Program-made: the position numbers and the translations under genes
Shown here: positions 9,761 through 17,384 of the stretch, one piece after another
Numbering within the stretch: the stretch's first letter is position 1
Layout: each line of letters opens with the position of its first letter
Assembly (NCBI RefSeq): GCF_015140235.1
Contig: NZ_AP023321.1
Coordinates: 1,912,501 to 1,976,500, forward strand
Reading direction: 5' to 3'
Source of the DNA: Solibaculum mannosilyticum
GTDB taxonomy: Bacteria; Bacillota; Clostridia; Oscillospirales; Acutalibacteraceae
DNA: 64,000 nucleotides
The notes under the pieces: generated by a model
What the model was told of the DNA's origin: nothing
What the model saw: only the letters and a program-made list of their open reading frames with translations
Database searches by the model: none

Positions 9761-9912
9761 AGCAACACCTCCTAATTCTCAGGCTAAAGGCCGTCCCTCT
9801 CTGCACAACGCAAAAAAGGAACAGAACCCTATTGTTTCATCGCTACGCAACTTCTTGTCATCGCTGCCATAACCGTCATGAACAAAATTCACAGCATACG
9901 ATAATCAATCCC

Positions 9913-9941
9913 ATTATATCGTATCCTCGTCAAAAATTCAA
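9913..9941 (-). promoter_or_regulatory. Promoter match at the alr 3' end, for the TM2 gene
   Basis: On the minus strand, TTGAAT (9936-9941), 17 bases, TATAAT (9913-9918). It overlaps the alr stop codon and lies about 150 bases before the TM2 protein start. Confidence 0.5.
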
Positions 9942-11138
9942 CGGCATTGTAGAATCTGGCAGAATATAGTTGAGCTGCTCCACCTTTTTCCCGTGACGCA
10001 GATAGATACGCGGCACCCGTTTTCCAATCAGGCACATGGTCTCATAATTGATGGTTCCGGCAAGTCCCGATACCTCTTCCATGGGCAGGAACGCACCGTG
10101 ATCGCGGCCGAATACCGTTACCGTCATGCCGGGCCTTGCCTCCTGGTTGCCGCTGACGTCCAGCATCAGCTGATCCATACACACCCGGCCAATGACCCGT
10201 GCACGCTGTCCTGCCACCAGCATATCCGCCCGGGAGGAAAGTCCCCGGGGATACCCGTCGGCATATCCGATGGGCACGGTGGCAATGCGGGTCGTTCTTT
10301 TTGTTTCAAAGGTCCGGGAATAGCTGACGGTATTGCCCGGCTCTACCTCCTTGACCTGCGAAATGACCGTTTTCAGCTCCATGGCGGGATGCAGATCCAA
10401 TGGAATATCCATTTGATCGGAAGGGGCGTTGCCGTATAAAATGATACCGGGACGCACCATATCCAAATGCATCTCGGGATGGGACATAACAGCGGCGCTG
10501 TTGCAGCAATGGCGCAGCTGAAATGCAATGCCCTTCTCCTCCAGCTTCCCAACGGCCTCCATAAACAGTTCATATTGCCTTTCGGTAAAGGGTTCTTGTT
10601 CCCGGTCGTCCGCGGCGGCAAAATGGGTAAAAATCCCTTCGGCACAAAGTCCCGGAAGGCCGCTGACTTCCACCATCTCATCGATGGCCTGGCAGTCTTT
10701 TTCCTCATCGTGATAAAGGAATCCGATGCGGCTCATGCCGGTATCCACCTTTATATGCATCTTGACTGTGACATCCGCCTCTTCCGCTTTGAGGGAAAGG
10801 GCTTTTGCATATTCCAAAGAAAATACCGTCTGGGAAATGCCGTTTTGCGATAATGTTTCCGCCTTGCTGGGAGGCGTATATCCCAAAATCAGGATGGGCT
10901 GCTGGATCCCTCCTTCCCGCAGCTGTAAGGCCTCCTCCAAGTTGGAGACGCCGAACCATTCGGCTCCCAGATGAGCCAATTCCTGTGCCACTGGAATGGC
11001 TCCATGTCCATATCCATCGGCCTTGACCACGCACATCATACGGCTCCCCGGCGTCAATGCCCCGCGGATCTGATGATAATTGTGTTCCAAAGCGTCTAAA
11101 TTGATTTCCGCCCAGGTGCGTTTTAAATAATTAACCAT
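9930..11138 (-). CDS. alr: Alanine racemase
   Basis: A 402-residue PLP-dependent, fold-type III racemase that makes D-alanine for peptidoglycan. The PLP-binding lysine lies in VVKADGYGHG near residue 40. The second catalytic residue (Tyr) lies in the C-terminal half, in the region around NTVSYSRTFETKRTTRIATVPIGYADGY. The C-terminal tail YETMCLIGKRVPRIY is also typical. It stands divergent from purL across 288 bases that hold a promoter for each gene. The D,D-carboxypeptidase at 50.1 kb, which removes D-alanine, is the other cell-wall D-Ala gene in the window. Confidence 0.96.
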   Translation of the reverse strand: MVNYLKRTWAEINLDALEHNYHQIRGALTPGSRMMCVVKADGYGHGAIPVAQELAHLGAEWFGVSNLEEALQLREGGIQQPILILGYTPPSKAETLSQNGISQTVFSLEYAKALSLKAEEADVTVKMHIKVDTGMSRIGFLYHDEEKDCQAIDEMVEVSGLPGLCAEGIFTHFAAADDREQEPFTERQYELFMEAVGKLEEKGIAFQLRHCCNSAAVMSHPEMHLDMVRPGIILYGNAPSDQMDIPLDLHPAMELKTVISQVKEVEPGNTVSYSRTFETKRTTRIATVPIGYADGYPRGLSSRADMLVAGQRARVIGRVCMDQLMLDVSGNQEARPGMTVTVFGRDHGAFLPMEEVSGLAGTINYETMCLIGKRVPRIYLRHGKKVEQLNYILPDSTMPLNF

Positions 11139-11225
11139 TCCTTCCGGCTCCTATTGCATCCAATATAAAATCGATTGAAATATTCTGTCGGCCAAAGAGG
11201 TTCCCGTCCTTTGGCGACTTTTTCT

Positions 11226-11254
11226 ATTATATGCGCATGCATCCCCATTTTCAA
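11226..11254 (-). promoter_or_regulatory. Sigma-A-like promoter of alr
   Basis: On the minus strand, TTGAAA (11249-11254), exactly 17 bases, TATAAT (11226-11231), 88 bases before the alr start. Confidence 0.65.
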
Positions 11255-11321
11255 CCGCCTGCCCGGTAAAAGTTGCATGGGCTGATTTCCTCTTTTCTTG
11301 TTTCAAAAATGCGCCATCTCT

Positions 11322-11350
11322 TTGCAATCCTCGACGTTTTATGCTATCCT
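11322..11350 (+). promoter_or_regulatory. Sigma-A-like promoter of purL
   Basis: TTGCAA (11322-11327), 17 bases, TATCCT (11345-11350). The leader to the purL ATG is about 70 bases, and no purine riboswitch fold was recognised in it. Confidence 0.5.
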
Positions 11351-11426
11351 ATAGAATAGAATGATTTTGCTTTTGTCGAGTGGTTTTTGCAAAAACAACT
11401 TTATGAAAAACAAAGGAGCTTGTAAC

Positions 11427-14400
11427 ATGTCAGTACTGCGGGTGTATGTGGAAAAGCGGCCGGGTTTCGACATTGAAGCCCACCATATTCTCTCCGATTT
11501 GCAGGAGCATCTGGGGCTTCGCGCCTTAACCGGCCTGCGTCTAGCCAACCGTTACGACGTTGAAGGACTTTCGGCCGGTCAGTTTGAGTCGGCTAAGGTC
11601 ACTGTTTTTTCCGAACCCAATCAGGATTTTGTGTACGATGAGAGGTGGCCTACCGATGGCCAACGGGTATTTGCCATCGAATATCTGCCCGGTCAATACG
11701 ATCAGCGGGCCGATTCAGCCGCCCAGTGCATCCAGCTGCTCACCCAGGGGGAACGTCCCAAGGTGACAAACGCCAGGGTCTATGCGCTGGAAGGGGACAT
11801 CTCCGATGAAGATTTTGAGCGGATCCAGCATTATCTGGTAAACCCGGTGGAATCCCGCATTGCCTCCATGGAGAAACCGGAAAATCTGGACATGGAAGTG
11901 GAATATCCCGGCGACGTGCCGTTGGTAGAGGGCTTTATCCGCATGGATGCCGACGCCATCGCCCAGTATTGGAAACAGATGGGCTTTGCTATGAGCGTAG
12001 AGGATCTGCGCTTCTGCCAGGATTATTTCCGCGATACCGAACGCCGTGATCCCACCGTCACAGAACTGCGGGTCATCGACACCTATTGGTCGGATCACTG
12101 CCGCCATACCACTTTCCTGACCAAACTGGACGATATCAAGGTGGAGCCCGGCCGTTATGCCGCGGCGGTGGAACAGGCCATTGCCGATTATTTTGCCGTC
12201 CGGGAAGACCTTTACGGCAAACGGGAGAAAAACGTCTGTCTGATGGATATGGCGGTTATCGGCGCCAAATATTTGAGAAAGCAGGGTAAAATTCCTGATC
12301 TGGATGTCTCGGAAGAAATCAATGCCTGCTCCATCCAAGTGCCGGTGGAAATCGACGGCAAAACCGAACAATGGCTGGTGCAGTTTAAGAACGAAACCCA
12401 CAACCATCCCACCGAAATCGAACCCTTCGGCGGTGCAGCCACCTGTTTGGGCGGCGCCATCCGCGATCCCTTATCCGGCCGCGCCTATGTGTACCAGGCT
12501 ATGCGCGTCACTGGTTCGGGCGATCCCACCGCCAAGATGGAAGATACCATTCCCGGCAAGCTGCCTCAGCGTAAAATCACCACGGGCGCTGCTTCCGGCT
12601 ACTCCTCCTACGGCAACCAGATCGGCCTGGCCACCGGCCAAGTCACCGAACTCTATCATCCCGGCTACATGGCCAAACGTCTGGAGATCGGCGCTGTAGT
12701 CGGCGCTTCTCCCAAGGAAAACGTGATGCGGGGCGTACCAGAGCCTGGGGATACCATCGTCCTACTGGGCGGACGTACCGGTCGTGACGGATGCGGCGGC
12801 GCTACCGGTTCCTCCAAGGCCCACACCGATGAATCCCTTACCACTTGCGGCGCTGAGGTCCAGAAGGGCAATCCTCCCATCGAGAGGAAATTACAGCGTC
12901 TCTTCCGCAATCCGGAGGTGTCCACCCTCATCAAACGGTGCAATGACTTCGGCGCCGGCGGCGTGTGCGTCGCCATCGGCGAACTGGCCGACGGTCTGCG
13001 CATCAATTTGGACAGCGTCCCCCGCAAATACGAGGGCCTGGACGGTACAGAGCTTGCCATCTCGGAATCCCAGGAACGTATGGCGGTGGTTCTGGATTCC
13101 GACGACGTCCATACCTTCATCGAAGCGGCGGATGCGGAAAATCTGGAGGCTACGCCGGTGGCCGTCGTGACAGGCGACGACCGTTTGCGCATGACCTGGC
13201 GCGACGACGTCATTGTGGATATCTCCCGCGATTTTCTCAACACCAACGGCGTCACCCAGCATGCATCGGCCGTCATTACCCCTGCCGATCCGGATGCCTG
13301 CTATTTACAACAGGTTCCAGAGGAACTGAAAGGTAAAAACATGCGGGACACCATGCTGCAAAATATGTCCCGGTTGGAAGTGTGTTGTCAAAAGGGCCTT
13401 TCCGAGATGTTCGACGCCTCCATCGGCGCGGCATCGGTGCTCATGCCTTTTGCCGGCAAGTATCAGCTGACCCCTGAAGAAGCGATGGTGGCAAAGCTCC
13501 CCCTGCTCAAAGGGCAAACCGATGACGCCACTGTCATGGGCTACGGTTTTATCCCCAAAGTATCCCAGTGGAGCCCCTTCCACGGCGCTGCATGGGCTGT
13601 GGTGGAATCCCTCTCTAAGCTGGCAGCTGTAGGCGCCGACGCTTTGAGCGCTCGTCTCACCTTCCAGGAATACTTTGAACGTCTTCACGACGTACCTCAG
13701 CGTTGGGGCAAGCCCACTTCGGCACTGTTGGGCGCTTTGACAGCCCAGCTCAAATTAGGTATCCCCTCCATCGGCGGCAAGGACAGTATGTCCGGTTCCT
13801 TCAATGAGCTGGATGTCCCTCCCACCTTGGTGAGCTTTGCCTTGGCCATGACCAAAGCAAGCCGTACCATCTCGGCGGCCTTCCAGCAGCCCGGATCCCG
13901 TGTGGTATGCCTACCCATCCCCACTGACCCAGACACCATGCTGCCCGATTGGGATCAGCTTAAAGCGTATTACCAGACGGTATTTGATTGGAGCGAAAAC
14001 GGCGCGATTCGTTCGGCCTCTGTCGTCCGGGAGGGCGGCGTGGCTGCTGGTGTAGCCCGTATGTCCTTCGGCAACCGCATCGGCTTAGCCTTTGCCGGCT
14101 CTCCTGATGAAGTCCAGTTGTTTGCCCCCCGTGAAGGCTCCCTGGTTCTGGAATTGGATGACGACGTCATTCTTCCTAAGGATTTCGCTGTGGAAAACCT
14201 GGGCACTACCACTACACAAGCCGCACTCTGCATCGGTGAGGAAACCATCTCCATTGATGAGCTACAAAGTGCTTGGATGGGCAAACTAGAAAAAGTATTC
14301 CCCGTCTTTGCCCCCGATGCCCCCGACTATGGCATGCAGGTTCCGCTGTTTGATAAACGTCCTTCCTATTCTCCTTCTATCAAGGAAGCAAAACCCCGGG

Positions 14401-15188
14401 TACTGATTCCAGTATTCCCCGGTACCAACTGTGAAATCGATACCGCCCGCGCCTTTGAAAAGGCCGGCGCCATCCCGGAGATTGTGGTGGTCAACAACCT
14501 GACCGCTTACGGTATTGAACAGACCATCGACCGTTTGGCAGATCGCATTAAACAATGTCAGATGATTATGCTACCCGGCGGTTTTTCCGGTGGCGATGAA
14601 CCGGATGGTTCCGGTAAGTTTATCGCCACCACTCTGCGCAATCCCCGGATTGCCGAAGCCATTCAAGACCTTCTGAAAAATCGCGATGGATTGATGCTGG
14701 GTATTTGTAACGGCTTCCAGGCTCTCATTAAATTGGGTCTTCTCCCTCACGGCGAGATCCGTGACGTCACCCCCGAAGATCCCACCCTGACCTTTAACAC
14801 ATTGGGCCGTCACGTCTCCCGCATGGTATATACTCGTGTGACCTCGGTCAAATCACCGTGGCTCTCCCTGGTGAATGCAGGTGATATCCACACAGTACCG
14901 GTATCCCACGGCGAAGGCCGTTTTGTCGCCAGCAAAGAGGTCATGGAACGCCTCATTCAGAATGGCCAAATTGCCTTCCAGTACGTGGATCCCGACGGCA
15001 TTCCCAGCAATCACATCAACTGGAATCCTAACGGTTCGGTATGTGCAGTGGAGGGAATTTGCAGTCCCGATGGCCGCATCTTGGGCAAGATGGGACATTC
15101 CGAACGCAAAGGTACCGATCTTTATAAAAATGTCCCCGGTGAAAAGGATCAGCTTTTGTTTGAATCAGGTGTGCAGTATTTTAAATAA
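11427..15188 (+). CDS. purL: Phosphoribosylformylglycinamidine (FGAM) synthase, single chain
   Basis: A 1253-residue FGAM synthase, the fourth step of purine synthesis, which converts FGAR to FGAM with glutamine and ATP. It is the long single-chain type seen in many Clostridia, not the PurSQL complex of Bacillus. Order: N-terminal PurS-like region; the two AIRS-type ATP-binding halves (FKNETHNHPTEIEPFGGAATCLGG and later SIGGKDSMSG); then a glutamine amidotransferase with PGGFSGGDE, nucleophile Cys1094 in GICNGFQ, and a His/Glu segment HGEGRF. The start at 11427 follows AAAGGAG; an upstream in-frame codon (11361) lacks a ribosome site. The gene stands alone, without other pur genes nearby, and ends at a strong terminator. 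Confidence 0.96.
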   Translation: MSVLRVYVEKRPGFDIEAHHILSDLQEHLGLRALTGLRLANRYDVEGLSAGQFESAKVTVFSEPNQDFVYDERWPTDGQRVFAIEYLPGQYDQRADSAAQCIQLLTQGERPKVTNARVYALEGDISDEDFERIQHYLVNPVESRIASMEKPENLDMEVEYPGDVPLVEGFIRMDADAIAQYWKQMGFAMSVEDLRFCQDYFRDTERRDPTVTELRVIDTYWSDHCRHTTFLTKLDDIKVEPGRYAAAVEQAIADYFAVREDLYGKREKNVCLMDMAVIGAKYLRKQGKIPDLDVSEEINACSIQVPVEIDGKTEQWLVQFKNETHNHPTEIEPFGGAATCLGGAIRDPLSGRAYVYQAMRVTGSGDPTAKMEDTIPGKLPQRKITTGAASGYSSYGNQIGLATGQVTELYHPGYMAKRLEIGAVVGASPKENVMRGVPEPGDTIVLLGGRTGRDGCGGATGSSKAHTDESLTTCGAEVQKGNPPIERKLQRLFRNPEVSTLIKRCNDFGAGGVCVAIGELADGLRINLDSVPRKYEGLDGTELAISESQERMAVVLDSDDVHTFIEAADAENLEATPVAVVTGDDRLRMTWRDDVIVDISRDFLNTNGVTQHASAVITPADPDACYLQQVPEELKGKNMRDTMLQNMSRLEVCCQKGLSEMFDASIGAASVLMPFAGKYQLTPEEAMVAKLPLLKGQTDDATVMGYGFIPKVSQWSPFHGAAWAVVESLSKLAAVGADALSARLTFQEYFERLHDVPQRWGKPTSALLGALTAQLKLGIPSIGGKDSMSGSFNELDVPPTLVSFALAMTKASRTISAAFQQPGSRVVCLPIPTDPDTMLPDWDQLKAYYQTVFDWSENGAIRSASVVREGGVAAGVARMSFGNRIGLAFAGSPDEVQLFAPREGSLVLELDDDVILPKDFAVENLGTTTTQAALCIGEETISIDELQSAWMGKLEKVFPVFAPDAPDYGMQVPLFDKRPSYSPSIKEAKPRVLIPVFPGTNCEIDTARAFEKAGAIPEIVVVNNLTAYGIEQTIDRLADRIKQCQMIMLPGGFSGGDEPDGSGKFIATTLRNPRIAEAIQDLLKNRDGLMLGICNGFQALIKLGLLPHGEIRDVTPEDPTLTFNTLGRHVSRMVYTRVTSVKSPWLSLVNAGDIHTVPVSHGEGRFVASKEVMERLIQNGQIAFQYVDPDGIPSNHINWNPNGSVCAVEGICSPDGRILGKMGHSERKGTDLYKNVPGEKDQLLFESGVQYFK

Positions 15189-15212
15189 GGTGTATTCCTT
15201 CATCAGGATGCA

Positions 15213-15247
15213 GAAAAGCCGGCAGGATTTACCTGCCGGCTTTTCTT
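15213..15247. terminator. Bidirectional terminator of purL and the anti-sigma gene
   Basis: A 14-base-pair perfect stem, GAAAAGCCGGCAGG (15213-15226) with CCTGCCGGCTTTTC (15232-15245). A/T runs on both sides let it serve both converging genes. Confidence 0.88.
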
Positions 15248-15273
15248 ATTTAGGAGGGTTGGACATCGATGGG

Positions 15274-16374
15274 TTATTGCACATTTTCCAGCATACTCTG
15301 GGCAATGGCAATAATCTCATCTTTTGAAAGAGTAGTGGCTTCGATATGAATCCTCAGATATTCAGATTTTTGTACTATATCGGACGGATACGATTCTGTA
15401 CACGCTATCCCGCTGTATTGTTCATATTCTGCATCACAAAAATTCCAAAACTGAAATGTCTCAACCTCAATAGGCGAAGCCAGTTTTTTATAAAAATCAA
15501 TGGAAGTAAAAAGACCTTCATTATCGTCTATAACATGTATTAACTCAAAGTTTTCATTACCCTCCCAGTATTGGCTCCCTTCAAAATAAGATGATGTCTC
15601 CAGATTGGTACTAATTCGAATGAATTTACCTACTTCTGAACTAAATTCAGCTTGCATATTATCTCCACTTATTTCCGGTTCGCTTGTTTGATAGTAGAAG
15701 GCCACAAAATCATCTGTTTCAGAGATATGCAGGGTATCCTTTAAAATATCACTTTCAGTCACATCATAAGATACACTTCCATTTTTAAATTGATATTCTT
15801 CTGGTAAACTCGGCGGCTGGAGTGAAACCGATGCACTATTTAGGTAAGAGTAATACTCTTGTGCATCTTTTAGCTCATAAAAATTGCCACTACCATATCC
15901 TCCTGCACATATATGCTGATTGGTATTGTAGATGAAACAGATTTCATTTTCTTGCATTTGGGATCTAATCTCGTCCCATTGTTTTTGCTCTTCCTCCTGC
16001 TGCTGTTGCTGTAAAAGTTCTTCTGATTCAGAACTTTCGTCTACCAAAGACGATTCAGAATCCAAAGATGGCTCGATTGCCAGTGACGACGCCCCTTCAC
16101 TGGTTTCGTCCCTTTCCATATCATTACCGGCTAGTGGAAGGACACTGCTTCCCGGATCAACCCATTTTCCCTGACTCAGGTTGGTAATGGCAATAACCGA
16201 CACCAAGCTGACCACTACCAAAAGGGAAACGGCCATCACAGCCACTTTTCGAAGCGGTACAACCTCGCAGCGATTGTTTTTCTCTTGGAGCACGGCAGAG
16301 GCAATGTCATATTCTGGTGTCTCGATCGACTCAAATGCGCGCTTGATATCCTGTTCGTCACGATCCATCATCAT
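15274..16374 (-). CDS. Membrane-anchored probable anti-sigma / sensor protein
   Basis: A 366-residue protein that I assign by context. It has a short charged cytoplasmic N-terminus (about 43 residues) and one membrane helix (about 44-66, VAVMAVSLLVVVSLVSVIAI). A Ser/Glu/Gln-rich stalk with a polyglutamine tract follows, then a ~230-residue extracytoplasmic domain that I do not recognise. Its ATG overlaps the sigma factor stop as ATGA (16371-16374), the coupling typical of sigma/anti-sigma pairs. No zinc anti-sigma motif (H-x3-C-x2-C) is present, so if it binds the sigma factor it does so by another route. Three consecutive ATG codons make the exact start uncertain by one or two residues. Base composition is more AT-rich than the flanking purL. 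Confidence 0.65.
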   Translation of the reverse strand: MMMDRDEQDIKRAFESIETPEYDIASAVLQEKNNRCEVVPLRKVAVMAVSLLVVVSLVSVIAITNLSQGKWVDPGSSVLPLAGNDMERDETSEGASSLAIEPSLDSESSLVDESSESEELLQQQQQEEEQKQWDEIRSQMQENEICFIYNTNQHICAGGYGSGNFYELKDAQEYYSYLNSASVSLQPPSLPEEYQFKNGSVSYDVTESDILKDTLHISETDDFVAFYYQTSEPEISGDNMQAEFSSEVGKFIRISTNLETSSYFEGSQYWEGNENFELIHVIDDNEGLFTSIDFYKKLASPIEVETFQFWNFCDAEYEQYSGIACTESYPSDIVQKSEYLRIHIEATTLSKDEIIAIAQSMLENVQ

Positions 16375-16895
16375 TTTTGCTCCTCCAATCTTGCGTAGTA
16401 TTCATTGGTTTCCTTTAAGTACTTGGCCATGGCTTTCTTTGCCCGTTCAAACTGCTTTCGCAAAGCGGCCTCCGATTTGTTGTGGATTCTGGAAAGCTCT
16501 GCATACGATCGTTCCTCCATGATCCGGCCGTACAACAATGCTCGGTCGGAGGCGGAGATCTTTCGCAATGCTTTCCGGCAATCCTCACTCATGGTGTCGG
16601 ATGTCTGATGGGATGGGGCCTCAAAAAGCAATAATTTCCTTTTTCGTACAAGATCGATGCAGGTGGTATAGGCAATACGCCTAAGCCATGCTGACATAGA
16701 GGTTCCCGGCTGGAAACTCTTCCTTTGATCGTAGGCTTTGAGAAACGTCATTTGCACCGCATCCTGCGCTTCATGGTAATCGCACAGGATTTGGTGGCAA
16801 TACCGGAGCAGTGCATGACCATACTGATGGATGACTTCTTCTAAAGCTTCTTCAATCCCCTCCTGAAACGCCGCTTCTAAATTGTAGAGCTTCAT
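16371..16895 (-). CDS. ECF-type sigma factor
   Basis: A 174-residue extracytoplasmic-function sigma factor. Region 2 is visible at ALLRYCHQILCDYHEAQDAVQMTFLKAYDQ...SAWLRRIAYTTCIDLVRKRK. Region 4 is at KISASDRALLYGRIMEERSYAELSRIHNKSEAALRKQFERAKKAM, a complete helix-turn-helix. Regions 1 and 3 are absent, as expected. AGGAGGTG stands five bases before the ATG at 16895. It overlaps the downstream membrane protein by four bases, pointing to a signal-responsive sigma/anti-sigma switch. The regulon is unknown; a promoter match with an overlapping inverted repeat lies about 110 bases upstream. Confidence 0.9.
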   Translation of the reverse strand: MKLYNLEAAFQEGIEEALEEVIHQYGHALLRYCHQILCDYHEAQDAVQMTFLKAYDQRKSFQPGTSMSAWLRRIAYTTCIDLVRKRKLLLFEAPSHQTSDTMSEDCRKALRKISASDRALLYGRIMEERSYAELSRIHNKSEAALRKQFERAKKAMAKYLKETNEYYARLEEQK

Positions 16896-17004
16896 TGCTA
16901 CACCTCCTGTTTTTTCTTTCTTCCCTTCAAAAGCCTTTCACTCTATAAACGAATTTCAAAAGTGTTTTGTGACATATTTTTAGTTTTTTCTTTCTTTTCA
17001 TAAT

Positions 17005-17032
17005 ATTTTACCGCTTTTCACCTAGTTTTCAA
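17005..17032 (-). promoter_or_regulatory. Promoter match for the ECF sigma operon
   Basis: On the minus strand, TTGAAA (17027-17032), 16 bases, TAAAAT (17005-17010). The -35 is overlapped by an eight-base perfect inverted repeat (17024-17047), a possible operator. No classic ECF-type -35 AAC/-10 CGTC pair was found. Confidence 0.4.
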
Positions 17033-17232
17033 ATAAGTGTGAAAACTATCCTCTCTGCGTTTTCAGACTGCTTGCCAAATTCTGTATTATAATTTTTTAT
17101 AATTTATTTTTATTGCACATCTTTTTTCCTCTCTATTATCTTATCTTACTAAAAAATCTTTTATTAGGTATTATAGTTCAATTTATCCTATTATTAAATC
17201 AATAAAATATCTAATTGTAACAGGTATCTTCG

Positions 17233-17261
17233 TTGACTTTCCAATTTCACCATGATATACT
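17233..17261 (+). promoter_or_regulatory. Strong sigma-A promoter of the GH130 pair
   Basis: TTGACT (17233-17238), 17 bases, TATACT (17256-17261). A leader of about 115 bases follows, containing an extra AAAGGAGG (17319-17326) before the real ribosome site AGGAGG next to the ATG. Confidence 0.65.
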
Positions 17262-17384
17262 AAGTTTGTTGTGTGTAACGTCTAAAAACACATGCAAAAT
17301 ACACACATTTTTATTGTGAAAGGAGGCAAAGTAACGATTTCTAAACCTGTCTAGGAAAAATTGTAGTAAGTAGGAGGATGTGAC

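Larger units (their letters stand above)
16896..17384. other. AT-rich divergent intergenic region
   Basis: 489 bases without a gene, strongly AT-rich. It carries outward promoter matches for the sigma factor operon (-) and the GH130 operon (+), and a perfect inverted repeat AGTTTTCA (17024-17031) / TGAAAACT (17040-17047). The rest (about 17050-17225) is low-complexity A/T sequence with no feature I can name. Confidence 0.7.

Noticed and set aside
11351-11426. Purine riboswitch upstream of purL
   Set aside because: The leader is only ~70 bases and lacks the conserved three-way junction sequences; no terminator or anti-terminator hairpin is visible.
17279-17285. CGTCTAA before the GH130 operon as an ECF-type -10
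   Set aside because: No matching TGAAAC -35 lies at the right distance, and a near-consensus sigma-A promoter is already present at 17233-17261.
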